DNA from: Ohtaekwangia sp. | GTDB taxonomy: Bacteria; Bacteroidota; Bacteroidia; Cytophagales; Cyclobacteriaceae | Reading direction: 5' to 3' | Assembly: GCA_021155195.1 (NCBI GenBank) | Contig: JAJNPV010000017.1 | Coordinates: 1-64,000 of the forward strand | DNA: 64,000 nucleotides | Part shown: positions 8,958 through 17,785 of the stretch, piece by piece | How the letters are laid out: each line of letters opens with the position of its first letter | Numbering within the stretch: the stretch's first letter is position 1 | Position numbers and translations under genes: made by a program | The notes under the pieces: generated by a model | Seen by the model: only the letters and a program-made list of their open reading frames with translations | What the model was told of the DNA's origin: nothing | Database searches by the model: none

Positions 8958-11246
8958 TCAAAAATCAACCCGATAGGCAATCACCGGAATAATTCCCAAT
9001 TGATACTTCGTGGTAACTTCTTTTGTGTAAGTATCAAAGTATTGATATGCTACATTTAACTGACCTGTTAAGTTTTGTACATCAATAGATAATGTGCGCG
9101 TGTAACCGGGTTTGTTCTTGCGCCAACTTACCCGCAAATCGGTGCGGAAATAATCGGGGTATTTGATGCTATATCCTTGCGAGTAATCATAAATGGTAGT
9201 ACCCACAAACTCAGACGCTGCTTCATCAATGGGTGCTTGCCGCAAGCCTCCCAAATACAACACGCGGGCATGAACACCAAACACTTTGTTTTTTGATTTC
9301 CATTCTTTACCGGTTAACAAACTGCTGGTAAAATTTCCGCTAAAGCGCGAATCTTCAAATTGGCTTCCGGTGTTGCTGAATTGTGATTTGTATACCGAGC
9401 CCGAAACCATAAAATACATATCGCCATAAAATCGCTTCTCAACATACCCATCGATGCCATAATTTCTACCTTTTCCATCCGCTACCAGGTTAGCTTCCGG
9501 AAAATCTTCCCATTGGTTAATCAACGAGTAATACTGAGTACCCGGTGCGTTAGGTATATTAAATAACTCATGATAGTATGCCGAAGAGACAACACTTATA
9601 TCCGTATTAAATTTCCTTCTCCACTCCAGCGTAAACTGATTGCTTTTTGAAAACGGCAGTTGATTATTGCCGGTAGTCAAATACGTTTGGGTTTGTTGCC
9701 ACTGACTGGTGAGTCCGTAAGAAAGCGTAAACAAATTATCCATCACATTTCGCGAGATGCTTACACGCGGCTCAAACGAATCACTTTGGTTATAACTGAA
9801 ATTTACATACCGAATACCTGCATTCAGATTAAACTTACCAATGTATTGCTGCCACGCTGAATAGGGTTGCATCAAAAATCCGCTAACAGTTCCGTTTACA
9901 TTGGCCGTAAAAGGGTCAATGTAAAGTTGTGTGACTGTTGAAACATCCATGTCGTTGGTTAAATAGCTGGTATTAACTCCCAGTTCAAGGAAGCCATTAT
10001 TAATCCTATGAACTCCTTTAAGGAATGAAGAAACGATGGTTCGATTGGAAGAGTACGCTTCTTTATACACATTTGGGTAGAGAACAATCGCGCCCTGCGA
10101 AGTGCGGTTCTGTTCCTGCCTCGAAACGGAAGCACCAAAACTAACAGAAGCCCACCCCGGCTTGAATTGATTCACCAACCCTGCTCCTATCGAAGAGCCA
10201 TCATACTTAATTGTATAGCGATCCTTTTCTTCTTCCCATTCCGCTTCAGGTTTGGCATCAAACAAATTTTTACTCCAGCCCGCAAAGCCAAACACCGAAA
10301 GATTGCCACCCTTTTTGGCGGGGAAATTTAAATTAAAAGAAACATCCTGAAAATTGATCGTCTCGTCACCAAAGTCAACACCCATCTGCGAAAGCAACCC
10401 AATTGTAGAGTATCGATAATTCACCAAGAAAGAACTTTGCTTTTCCTTGATGATTGGTCCTTCCGCTGCGAGATCAATACCAATCAAACTTGCCTGAGCC
10501 GTATATTGCATTTTTCCTGTTGAGCCAGTACGCAACGACATATCCATTACACCTGCCAGCGCATTGCCATAGCGTGGTGATAGATTACCGGAATGAAAAT
10601 CGGTTTTATCTAACAACTGGGCGCTGAGGATACTTACTCCACCCCCACTTACGGTGGGTTTATCACTCAATGTTCCCGCGTTGGCCGTGTGATTCGGATT
10701 TACAATATCCAATCCTTGCAAACGCCACAACACGCCATTAGGCGAATAGCCTTTTACAGTAATAGAGTTAGCCTGATCGTTTGTTGCTACCACTCCCGGA
10801 TAGGAAGAGAGCATACGTACAGGATCAAAAAAATTTGCTGGCACACGTAAGGTCTTTTCTATGGAAAGTGAAGTAACACCGGGCTCAGAAATTCCAGTTG
10901 GTTTAATGGTAACTTCTTCCAACACAGTAGGAGACTCTAATAATGTTATTTCTAACAAAGGCGACTTTCCTGCAATTACTAACAACTCCTGTTCAAAGGA
11001 TTGATAACCCGTAAATGAAACCTCCATTTTATATCTACCTGGAATTAACGTAAGCGAAAACTTCCCCTGGGCATCTGTAGAAGCGCCTATTACTAGTTTA
11101 TCTTTTTGAAAGATGGAAACATTTGCACCTGGTAACAATTCGTTGGTTGTGGCTTCCTTTACCTTACCTGCTACGCTTTGGGTAATCTCCTGGGCTCGAG
11201 AAATAAAAGAAAAGAAGAATAAAATTAAAAACAAATATCGGTTCAT
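8958..11246 (-). CDS. TonB-dependent outer membrane receptor
   Basis: 762 residues from the ATG at 11246, which starts directly at a signal peptide (MNRYLFLILFFFSFISRAQ); an in-frame ATG 36 bp upstream would add residues before it and is less likely. Order: signal peptide, carboxypeptidase-regulatory-like beta sandwich (about 22-105; VAGKVKEATTNELLPGANV), plug domain (about 110-235, with ITVKGYSPNGVLWRLQGLD), then an aromatic-rich beta barrel ending in VIAYRVDF. It is expected to import a large substrate across the outer membrane using TonB energy. No SusD-type partner is adjacent, so the substrate is unknown. It stands alone between pckG and the sugar-oxidation operon. Confidence 0.9.
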   Translation of the reverse strand: MNRYLFLILFFFSFISRAQEITQSVAGKVKEATTNELLPGANVSIFQKDKLVIGASTDAQGKFSLTLIPGRYKMEVSFTGYQSFEQELLVIAGKSPLLEITLLESPTVLEEVTIKPTGISEPGVTSLSIEKTLRVPANFFDPVRMLSSYPGVVATNDQANSITVKGYSPNGVLWRLQGLDIVNPNHTANAGTLSDKPTVSGGGVSILSAQLLDKTDFHSGNLSPRYGNALAGVMDMSLRTGSTGKMQYTAQASLIGIDLAAEGPIIKEKQSSFLVNYRYSTIGLLSQMGVDFGDETINFQDVSFNLNFPAKKGGNLSVFGFAGWSKNLFDAKPEAEWEEEKDRYTIKYDGSSIGAGLVNQFKPGWASVSFGASVSRQEQNRTSQGAIVLYPNVYKEAYSSNRTIVSSFLKGVHRINNGFLELGVNTSYLTNDMDVSTVTQLYIDPFTANVNGTVSGFLMQPYSAWQQYIGKFNLNAGIRYVNFSYNQSDSFEPRVSISRNVMDNLFTLSYGLTSQWQQTQTYLTTGNNQLPFSKSNQFTLEWRRKFNTDISVVSSAYYHELFNIPNAPGTQYYSLINQWEDFPEANLVADGKGRNYGIDGYVEKRFYGDMYFMVSGSVYKSQFSNTGSQFEDSRFSGNFTSSLLTGKEWKSKNKVFGVHARVLYLGGLRQAPIDEAASEFVGTTIYDYSQGYSIKYPDYFRTDLRVSWRKNKPGYTRTLSIDVQNLTGQLNVAYQYFDTYTKEVTTKYQLGIIPVIAYRVDF

Positions 11247-11256
11247 GCTTTCAATT

Positions 11257-11322
11257 AGGCAGTAAGCAGTACTCAGTCTCAAGATGCTATTACTGCAAAC
11301 TGCCGACCGAATGCTGCCTACT
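11257..11322. repeat. Inverted degenerate heptad repeats (ACTGCNN type)
   Basis: On the plus strand 11292-11322 reads as imperfect heptads ACTGCAA, ACTGCCG, ACCGAAT, GCTGCCT. On the minus strand 11279-11257 reads ACTGAGT, ACTGCTT, ACTGCCT. The two arrays face each other and their ends (AGGCAG at 11257, CTGCCT at 11314) can pair, giving a possible stem between two same-strand genes. Function is unknown. Confidence 0.5.
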
Positions 11323-11333
11323 ATATTTTAGTT

Positions 11334-12182
11334 CTAAAGAATGGTCTTCATATACTTCGCGCTATTCTCTGCGCTTAGCATCGGATTATCAGGATAGGTT
11401 TCCTGCTCCACAAAGAAAGTTTTTAAGCCGGCTTGTTTACCCGCGGCTAACAATTTTACAAAATCGATGGAACCGGTACCAACGTCTGCATTATTCTCGC
11501 GGCTTGTTTTATCCATGTCCTTTATATGCCATAGCTCAAAGCGCTTCGGATATTTTTCGAAATAGGCAAATGGATTTTGATTGGCTCGCACCACCCAATA
11601 AATGTCCATTTCCATGGCTACTAATTTAGGATCAAGTTCCTCCAGCATTACATCAAACATCACCTTTCCTTCTACGGCTTCAAATTCAAATGCATGGTTG
11701 TGATAGCCCATGCGCAACTTATGCTTCTTGGCAACTTCGGCAGCCTTGTTGATTGATTCACAGGTCTTCTTTAATTCATCCAGCGAACTATAATATTTTT
11801 TATCAAGCCACGGCACTACTACATACTTCTGCCCCATAGACTGTGCATCGGCACACGTCTGCTCCCATCCTGTGCTAAGCAAATCAATTCCATAATGACC
11901 GCTCGTTACTTTTACCCCTAATCCTTTCAAATGCGCTCCAAACTCAGCAACGGGCAGCCCAAACAATTTTCCATTACCATAGCCATATGTCTCCACTTGG
12001 GTGTAGCCCCAGGATGCAACGGCATCCAGTGTTCCTTTCACATCTTTCATGATCACATCACGCAGTGTGTATAACTGCAAGCCGATGTCTTTCTTCCCTT
12101 TTGCTTCGGCAAAGATGGAAGGTAGCGTGAGCATACCCGCTGTTGCTACAGCCGAGGTTTGTATAAATTTTCTGCGATCCAT
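11334..12182 (-). CDS. Sugar phosphate isomerase/epimerase-like TIM-barrel protein with Tat-type signal
   Basis: 282 residues. The N-terminus has a twin-arginine-like motif (DRRKFIQTSAVATAG) and a cleavable hydrophobic stretch ending near ALPSIFAEA-like residues, implying periplasmic export. The rest is a xylose isomerase-like/AP-endonuclease-2 TIM barrel with metal-ligand candidates in GYHNHAFEFE, EMDIYWV, WHIKDMD and FVEQETY. The family isomerises or epimerises sugars and also includes lyases acting on 3-keto sugars. It is last in the operon that starts at 18943 and lies 17 bp after the large fusion gene, fitting a role in processing an oxidised sugar outside the cytoplasm. The exact reaction is not determinable. 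Confidence 0.87.
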   Translation of the reverse strand: MDRRKFIQTSAVATAGMLTLPSIFAEAKGKKDIGLQLYTLRDVIMKDVKGTLDAVASWGYTQVETYGYGNGKLFGLPVAEFGAHLKGLGVKVTSGHYGIDLLSTGWEQTCADAQSMGQKYVVVPWLDKKYYSSLDELKKTCESINKAAEVAKKHKLRMGYHNHAFEFEAVEGKVMFDVMLEELDPKLVAMEMDIYWVVRANQNPFAYFEKYPKRFELWHIKDMDKTSRENNADVGTGSIDFVKLLAAGKQAGLKTFFVEQETYPDNPMLSAENSAKYMKTIL

Positions 12183-12199
12183 AGTCTAGATAGTTTAAA

Positions 12200-15100
12200 T
12201 TATTTGCTTAATGACAATTGACCAAAGATGAACAAGTTTTGATCACCCGCCTTTTCATTTTTAAATACCAAAATCAAATTATGTTTTCCTGAAACTGGCT
12301 TAATAGAAATACCAGATGGTTTCGCAAAAATTCCACTCTGCACTTCTATTTTAGGAGCATTGGCAAAGCTTACGGTACCAAGCTTTGTTCCTTCTGCCGA
12401 ATCAAGCCAAACTTCAATTTCGCCACCTTTAGCAGAGCCCATTTCGGTAGTAGTGAGGTTAAGCCTGGTAACTCCAGTAAGGTCTACATCTTTAAATGTA
12501 GCTGAAGAATTATGCTTTACATTATCCAAAAAGTTAAATCCAGCGGCACTCGATTTTATTAAACCGCCTTTTAAATCAGTTGCATCAGCCATGCTAATAA
12601 CAGGTGATTTAAACACAAACTGCTTGGTAGTAGCGAGTGATGGCATTCCATTCGCGCCATTATCTTCATACGTTACTGTAAGTACGTAAGCGGCAGTAGC
12701 ACCAGGCCCCGGAGGTGGCACCATTGCAAAGTTTGCCTTACCCGAAAGCGGTAAACTTTTTACCTTTTCTTCTTTTGCTAAGGATAGAATATATTCTACC
12801 ATTTGGGTAGTTTGTGCTTTTGTTAGTTGTGGATGCGCAGCCATTGCTACTTCGCCCCACACGCCCGAACCGCCATTCAATATTTTATCGCTCAGCAAGT
12901 CGGTGGCCTTAACATCCTTTGCATACTTAATAGCTACATCACGATAGCTTGGTCCGGCTGATTTTTGATCAATGAGGTGACATGATTTACAATCACTTTC
13001 AGCTATCAATAATTTACCCGGCAATTCTGATCGTTGGTGTCCTTGCGCAATCTTGGTCATGTCATACCCTTCCGGGTGGAAATCGAGTGTAGTTAATACA
13101 CGTCCGGCATTAATCTTTCCATCAGCTGTACTTCCGTCTTCTTTATCAGTTACAGTAATCTTATAATCTGAAGAGCTGCCCGGAATGAAATAATTTGAAT
13201 TACCTGTGATGGCTATATCAATGGCAGGTGGTTCATTACCCGCAATTATAGTGAGTTCAGTGGTTGATTTCGACCCTTTAGAATCTGTTGCTGTTATCTT
13301 TGGATGATAGATACCGGGCTTATCGAACGTATATGAAAAATCAGTAGTGTTAGTAGCCGGAACTGCTGCACCCCCTATTTCAAGTCCATACGTAACCTCG
13401 TCACCATCAGGATCTGCACTTGCTGCTGCCGAAAAGTTTACTTCAAGCGGAAGCGCTCCTGATAATTTGCTTGCTGTTAATGAAGCTTCTGGTGGGCGAT
13501 TGCCACCATTAAAATCAATTCGCGACAAGCGGGCATCAATATTTCTGGCAAACCATTTGGTACCATACTCCAGCGTATACAACTTTCCATCAGGGCCAAA
13601 AGCCATATCAATGGTGTTGTTGAATTGAACGCCATCCAGGAACGGCTCAATATCCATAATTGCACCCTTTTCATTCATAGTGATTAAGCGCATCCAGTTA
13701 CGCATCCAATCGTAGGCAATTAACTTTCCATCAAAGTAATCAGGATATGCCGTGGCAATGCCCTTGTAGTTTTCAGAATAATAAACTGGGCCCGCCATCG
13801 CATTACGTCCGCCAGTTTTTACCAAAGGAAAGTCGGGCGACTCAGCATACGGATACCAAATAAAAGGAGCACTAACAGCGGGCAATTCTGTTTTGCCTGT
13901 GTTATTGGGTGATGTATTTAATGGCTTATTCGGATCATGCTTAGCGCCTGTCGTTTTTGCTTCAAAGTCGTGCTTGCCATACGCATAATTGCCGCCTACA
14001 AATAATGGCCAACCAAAGTTACCCGCCTTCTGTGCCTGGTTTACTTCGTCATACCCGCGAGGGCCACGATCGGGATTATCATTAGCAGCATCTGGTCCCA
14101 CTTCGCCCCAATAAAGGAATCCGGTTTTTTGATCTACCGAAATTCGATATGGATTGCGATTGCCCATCACATAAATCTCAGGGCGAGTTTTCTCTTCGCC
14201 TTTCGGGAAAAGATTTCCTTCCGGGATGGTATAGGTAGCATCGGGTTCCGGATGGATGCGTAAAATTTTTCCACGCAAGTCATTTGTATTGCCCGAAGAT
14301 TTAAGCGCATCGAATGGTGATCGACCAGCTCTTTCATCAGCCGGACTAAACCCATCTGATTCAAAGGGACTTGTGTTGTCTCCTGTAGAAATGAAAAGGT
14401 TTTTGCCAGGGCCAAACGCAAGTGATCCACCTGTATGGCAACACGTTTCGCGTTGAGTATTAACCTCCAGCATTAATTTCTCCGAAGCCTGATCTATTTT
14501 ACTTCCATCAAATACAAACCGAGACAGAACATTTGCTGACTTTTCAGGATGTGAATAATAAATGTAAAGCCACTTATTTTTATCAAAGTCAGGATCGGTA
14601 GTAATTCCTAACATCCCATCTTCAAACTTCGTCCACACATTAAATGTGTTGATGAGACTAATCGAATCCGTTTTCGGATCATACAACTTCACTGCCCCTT
14701 TGCGCTCAATGAAGATAATACGACCATCACTTAGAATGGTCATCTCAGTAGGCTCATCAAAATTATAACCCAACACCACTTTCGTGAATCTATTTGTTTC
14801 AGGAACTTTTTTCGCGCGTGCTTTTGAAAAATCAGGTTTTGATTTTCCCATAGCATAAACAAGTCCCTGATACACATGATCTAAATAAAGTGAATCAGCA
14901 AACGATTCATCGGTATGCCCCATCCCTGTATAGAATGAGCGACCCCCATCGAAATCATGATACCAGGCAATAGGATGATAGTCTCCATTGGCTCCTCCTT
15001 TATAGGATGTTTCGTCCAACTTATAAAGCACATTAATGTCCGGAGAAATTTTCTTGTAGTTATATAACTCGTCTTTACGAATCCATTCAGCAGGCAATTC

Positions 15101-15547
15101 CATGCCGTTGCCGAAGGGTGCCACTTTAACAAACTTCGCTTCCTGCTGTTCGGGATGGCTTAAGAAATAAGCACCCACTAATTTTCCATACCACCACCAA
15201 TCATACTCTGTATCGGCAGCTGCATGAATACCTAAGTAACCTCCACCTGCCTGAATGAAACGCATGAATTCATTTTGCTCGGCTTGATTCAACGCATCGC
15301 CTGTTGTACTTAAGAATACTACCGCGTTGTATTTTTTCAAGTTCTCTTCATTAAACACATTGGAAACAGAAGAAGTGTCTACGTCAAAACCCTTCTTGTT
15401 TCCCATCTTGATAAAGGCTTCCTTACCCACCTTAATCGATTTATGGTGATACCCTTTGGTTTCGGTGAAGACGAGGATTCGTGGTTTCTCCTGCGAACAG
15501 GAAATCAAAACTATGAAAGCAGCAATTGCAGGTAGTAATTTTCTCAT
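12200..15547 (-). CDS. ThuA / PQQ-type sugar dehydrogenase / PKD / cytochrome c multidomain lipoprotein
   Basis: 1115 residues with a lipobox (VLISC, Cys17). Domains: ThuA-like glutamine-amidotransferase fold (about 22-235), soluble glucose/sorbosone dehydrogenase beta propeller of the PQQ type (about 250-680; ETCCHTGGSLAFGP and MGNRNPYRIS), PKD-like Ig domain (about 685-770), cytochrome c with CKSCH at 853-857 and a candidate Met ligand at 902 (EVAMAAHP), then a C-terminal carbohydrate-binding-like sandwich (about 990-1115). The layout suggests periplasmic or surface sugar oxidation with electrons passed to the built-in haem. ThuA relatives are linked to formation of 3-keto disaccharides. 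It sits 33 bp after the DUF1080 gene. Whether PQQ is really bound cannot be seen. Confidence 0.92.
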   Translation of the reverse strand: MRKLLPAIAAFIVLISCSQEKPRILVFTETKGYHHKSIKVGKEAFIKMGNKKGFDVDTSSVSNVFNEENLKKYNAVVFLSTTGDALNQAEQNEFMRFIQAGGGYLGIHAAADTEYDWWWYGKLVGAYFLSHPEQQEAKFVKVAPFGNGMELPAEWIRKDELYNYKKISPDINVLYKLDETSYKGGANGDYHPIAWYHDFDGGRSFYTGMGHTDESFADSLYLDHVYQGLVYAMGKSKPDFSKARAKKVPETNRFTKVVLGYNFDEPTEMTILSDGRIIFIERKGAVKLYDPKTDSISLINTFNVWTKFEDGMLGITTDPDFDKNKWLYIYYSHPEKSANVLSRFVFDGSKIDQASEKLMLEVNTQRETCCHTGGSLAFGPGKNLFISTGDNTSPFESDGFSPADERAGRSPFDALKSSGNTNDLRGKILRIHPEPDATYTIPEGNLFPKGEEKTRPEIYVMGNRNPYRISVDQKTGFLYWGEVGPDAANDNPDRGPRGYDEVNQAQKAGNFGWPLFVGGNYAYGKHDFEAKTTGAKHDPNKPLNTSPNNTGKTELPAVSAPFIWYPYAESPDFPLVKTGGRNAMAGPVYYSENYKGIATAYPDYFDGKLIAYDWMRNWMRLITMNEKGAIMDIEPFLDGVQFNNTIDMAFGPDGKLYTLEYGTKWFARNIDARLSRIDFNGGNRPPEASLTASKLSGALPLEVNFSAAASADPDGDEVTYGLEIGGAAVPATNTTDFSYTFDKPGIYHPKITATDSKGSKSTTELTIIAGNEPPAIDIAITGNSNYFIPGSSSDYKITVTDKEDGSTADGKINAGRVLTTLDFHPEGYDMTKIAQGHQRSELPGKLLIAESDCKSCHLIDQKSAGPSYRDVAIKYAKDVKATDLLSDKILNGGSGVWGEVAMAAHPQLTKAQTTQMVEYILSLAKEEKVKSLPLSGKANFAMVPPPGPGATAAYVLTVTYEDNGANGMPSLATTKQFVFKSPVISMADATDLKGGLIKSSAAGFNFLDNVKHNSSATFKDVDLTGVTRLNLTTTEMGSAKGGEIEVWLDSAEGTKLGTVSFANAPKIEVQSGIFAKPSGISIKPVSGKHNLILVFKNEKAGDQNLFIFGQLSLSK

Positions 15548-15580
15548 GAGCTGTTAGTACTCTATAGGGTATTATGAATA

Positions 15581-16300
15581 TTATTTTAGCACTTTAATCT
15601 TGATGTTACGATAAGCAACCATGTCACCATGATCCTGCAAATCAATTCTTCCTTTCGTAAATTTTCCAAAGTCAGGCATGGTTTTGAATTTACTTCCAGC
15701 CACCATTTCAGTCCATGCAGGTGTGCCCATATCAAACTCAACTGTTTTAACTCCATTGAGCCAAAATGTGTAATGACCTTGGTTTGCAATTAGCTTAGCC
15801 TGATTCCACTCACCGGCAGGTTTTACTGTTTCGGTAGAAACTGAAATCAAATCATATAAGTCACCAGCCCGATGCTTAATAATCTTAGCATCAGGATGAC
15901 ACGTGTTGTCCAGCACTTGCATCTCTGGTCCGGTTTGATAGCTGGCCGTATAAGCCTTACCTTCCTGAACATTGAAGATTATTCCGCTGTTGCCACACGC
16001 TTGAATTTTCCAATCGATGGAAAGTTCATAGTTCTCGTATTCATCCACAGTAACAATGTCCCCTGCAGGAAGTCGCTTTCCATTAACCTTTGTTGTATCA
16101 AGGTACAGGGCTCCGTCAGCAACTTTCCAACCTGCACCAATCTTATCGCTATTGAAATTGCGCCAGCCTTTGGTTGATGTTCCATCGAACAGCAACTTCC
16201 ATCCGTCTTTCTTTTCCTGAGCCGTTAAAGTATTTTGCTTTTGGCCAAAGGTCGCCAGGGCAAACAATGACAACACACATACTACTAAATATCTTTTCAT
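15581..16300 (-). CDS. DUF1080 (3-keto-disaccharide hydrolase-like) secreted protein
   Basis: About 239 residues from the ATG at 16300, which starts at the signal peptide (MKRYLVVCVLSLFALATFGQ); an ATG 21 bp upstream overlaps the cytochrome gene and is less likely. The mature part is a concanavalin-like beta sandwich with the DUF1080 hallmarks GWKLLFDGTSTKGW, WKIQACGNSGIIFNV and GRIDLQDHGDMVAYRNIKI. The Pfam family is named for hydrolysis of 3-keto-glycosides made by a dehydrogenase. Here it is flanked by a cytochrome c, an oxidoreductase and a sugar dehydrogenase fusion, exactly the partners expected for oxidise-then-hydrolyse breakdown of a glycoside. The substrate is not evident. Confidence 0.92.
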   Translation of the reverse strand: MKRYLVVCVLSLFALATFGQKQNTLTAQEKKDGWKLLFDGTSTKGWRNFNSDKIGAGWKVADGALYLDTTKVNGKRLPAGDIVTVDEYENYELSIDWKIQACGNSGIIFNVQEGKAYTASYQTGPEMQVLDNTCHPDAKIIKHRAGDLYDLISVSTETVKPAGEWNQAKLIANQGHYTFWLNGVKTVEFDMGTPAWTEMVAGSKFKTMPDFGKFTKGRIDLQDHGDMVAYRNIKIKVLK

Positions 16301-16301
16301 C

Positions 16302-16727
16302 TTAATGTTCTTTTTCACCATCTAAAGACAATACATACTTAGCCATTTTCTCAGCATCCGCTTGAGAAATATCAGGATGCGGGCTCATGGGTATCTCGCC
16401 CCAAACTCCACTACCACCATTAATGATCTTGCCTGCGAGCAACGCTACATTTTCTTTTGTAAAATCATATTTCTTTGCCACCTCGGTATGAGAAGGGCCA
16501 ATAATTTTATTTGTTTGGTGATGACATGTCTTGCAATCACTTGCTTTTACCAGCGATTCCCCTTGTGTAATTACATCTACAGATGCAATTGCCTGACCAC
16601 TTTCATCGGGCGTTCCGTAATCTTCAGTAACAGTCTCATCTTTTTTTGATCCGCAAGCTGCCAACGTTATTGCAAAAGCGGTGATTAAGCAAATTGATTG
16701 TAGGGTTTTCATATGTATTTTTTTCAT
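16302..16727 (-). CDS. Class I cytochrome c lipoprotein
   Basis: 141 residues. Lipoprotein signal with lipobox LAAC (Cys about 25), a short Ser/Glu-rich linker, then one haem-binding motif CKTCHH and a distal Met in EIPMSPHP. The sequence around the haem and the GKIINGGSGVWGEIPM stretch closely resembles the cytochrome domain inside the 1115-residue fusion, so the two are paralogues and may exchange electrons. The start overlaps the preceding gene's stop by 4 bp (ATGA), showing translational coupling; a second Met five codons in is possible. Probable role: accepting electrons from sugar oxidation in the periplasm. Confidence 0.93.
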   Translation of the reverse strand: MKKIHMKTLQSICLITAFAITLAACGSKKDETVTEDYGTPDESGQAIASVDVITQGESLVKASDCKTCHHQTNKIIGPSHTEVAKKYDFTKENVALLAGKIINGGSGVWGEIPMSPHPDISQADAEKMAKYVLSLDGEKEH

Positions 16728-17782
16728 TTAATTAAGCCTAGTACTTTTTTATTGAGCGTTGGATTTTTCCCTGTTGAAGCGAAATCATCAAACGCCTTTT
16801 CGGTTACCCGGATGATATGATCTTTAATAAAGGGAGCGCCTTCTTCCGCACCTTGTTCGGGATGTTTAATACAACACTCCCACTCCAGGACAGCCCAGCC
16901 TTTATAATTGTATTGCGCCAGTTTTGAAAAGATCGATTGGAAATCAACTTGCCCGTCACCTAATGAACGGAAACGACCCGGACGATCCACCCAATCCTGA
17001 AAGCCACCGTACACTCCGCTCTTTCCGGTTGGATTAAACTCAGCATCCTTCACATGGAACATTTTGATAAACGAATGATAGAAGTCAATGTACTGCAAGT
17101 AGTCTAGCTGCTGCAACACGAAGTGACTTGGATCATATAAAATATTCGCACGGGTATGTTTTCCAGTTGCTTCCCAAAAACGTTCGAACGTAATACCATC
17201 GTGTAAGTCTTCACCCGGATGGATTTCATAACAAACATCTACACCTACTTTATCGAAGGCATTTAAGATAGGAAGCCAGCGTTTTGCCAATTCTTTAAAT
17301 CCATCTTCAACTAAACCCGCAGGGCGTTGTGGCCAGGGATAAACTGTGTGCCACATTAATGCACCTGAGAATGTTGCATGCGCATTTAATCCTAAATTCT
17401 TACTTGCTTTGGCTGCCAACTTCAATTGGTCAACCGCCCAAGCAGTGCGCTCATTAGGCTTGCCATGTACTGACTTAGGTGCAAAGCCATCGAACATCAC
17501 ATCGTACGCTGGATGCACGGCCACTAGCTGGCCTTGCAAGTGCGTTGATAGTTCTGTGATTTGTAGTCCGCACGATTCAACAGTTTCTTTTAACTCTTGT
17601 GCATAATCTTTGCTCTCCGCAACTTTCTTTAAATCAATGCATCGACTATCCCATGTTGGTATTTGTACACCTACATAACCAAGTGAAGCTGCCCACTTAC
17701 AAATTGACTTCAAATTATTGAACGGGGGTTCATCGCCCATAAACTGAGCTAAAAATATTCCGGGTCCTTTTAGTGTCTGCAT
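16724..17782 (-). CDS. Sugar phosphate isomerase/epimerase (xylose isomerase-like TIM barrel)
   Basis: 352 residues, no signal peptide, so cytoplasmic. AP-endonuclease-2-like TIM barrel with metal-ligand candidates in CYEIHPGEDLH, LYDPSHFVLQ, FHVKDAEF and VLEWECC. It begins 3 bp after the Gfo/Idh/MocA oxidoreductase gene and overlaps the cytochrome gene by 4 bp. Pairs of this enzyme with a Gfo/Idh/MocA dehydrogenase are common in inositol and keto-sugar catabolism, where they epimerise, isomerise or dehydrate oxidised sugars. It is clearly different from the exported homologue at the end of the operon. Confidence 0.9.
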   Translation of the reverse strand: MQTLKGPGIFLAQFMGDEPPFNNLKSICKWAASLGYVGVQIPTWDSRCIDLKKVAESKDYAQELKETVESCGLQITELSTHLQGQLVAVHPAYDVMFDGFAPKSVHGKPNERTAWAVDQLKLAAKASKNLGLNAHATFSGALMWHTVYPWPQRPAGLVEDGFKELAKRWLPILNAFDKVGVDVCYEIHPGEDLHDGITFERFWEATGKHTRANILYDPSHFVLQQLDYLQYIDFYHSFIKMFHVKDAEFNPTGKSGVYGGFQDWVDRPGRFRSLGDGQVDFQSIFSKLAQYNYKGWAVLEWECCIKHPEQGAEEGAPFIKDHIIRVTEKAFDDFASTGKNPTLNKKVLGLIK

Positions 17783-17785
17783 ATT

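Noticed and set aside
12360..12689. 109-residue plus-strand frame opposite the fusion gene
   Set aside because: Antisense to the cytochrome/CBM part of the fusion, which is clearly coding; no signal or domain in the antisense product.
12200..15547. Possible fusion by assembly error of ThuA, sugar dehydrogenase and cytochrome genes
   Set aside because: The frame is continuous with short linkers and no repeat or frameshift at the joins, and ThuA/dehydrogenase/cytochrome fusions are plausible in this phylum.
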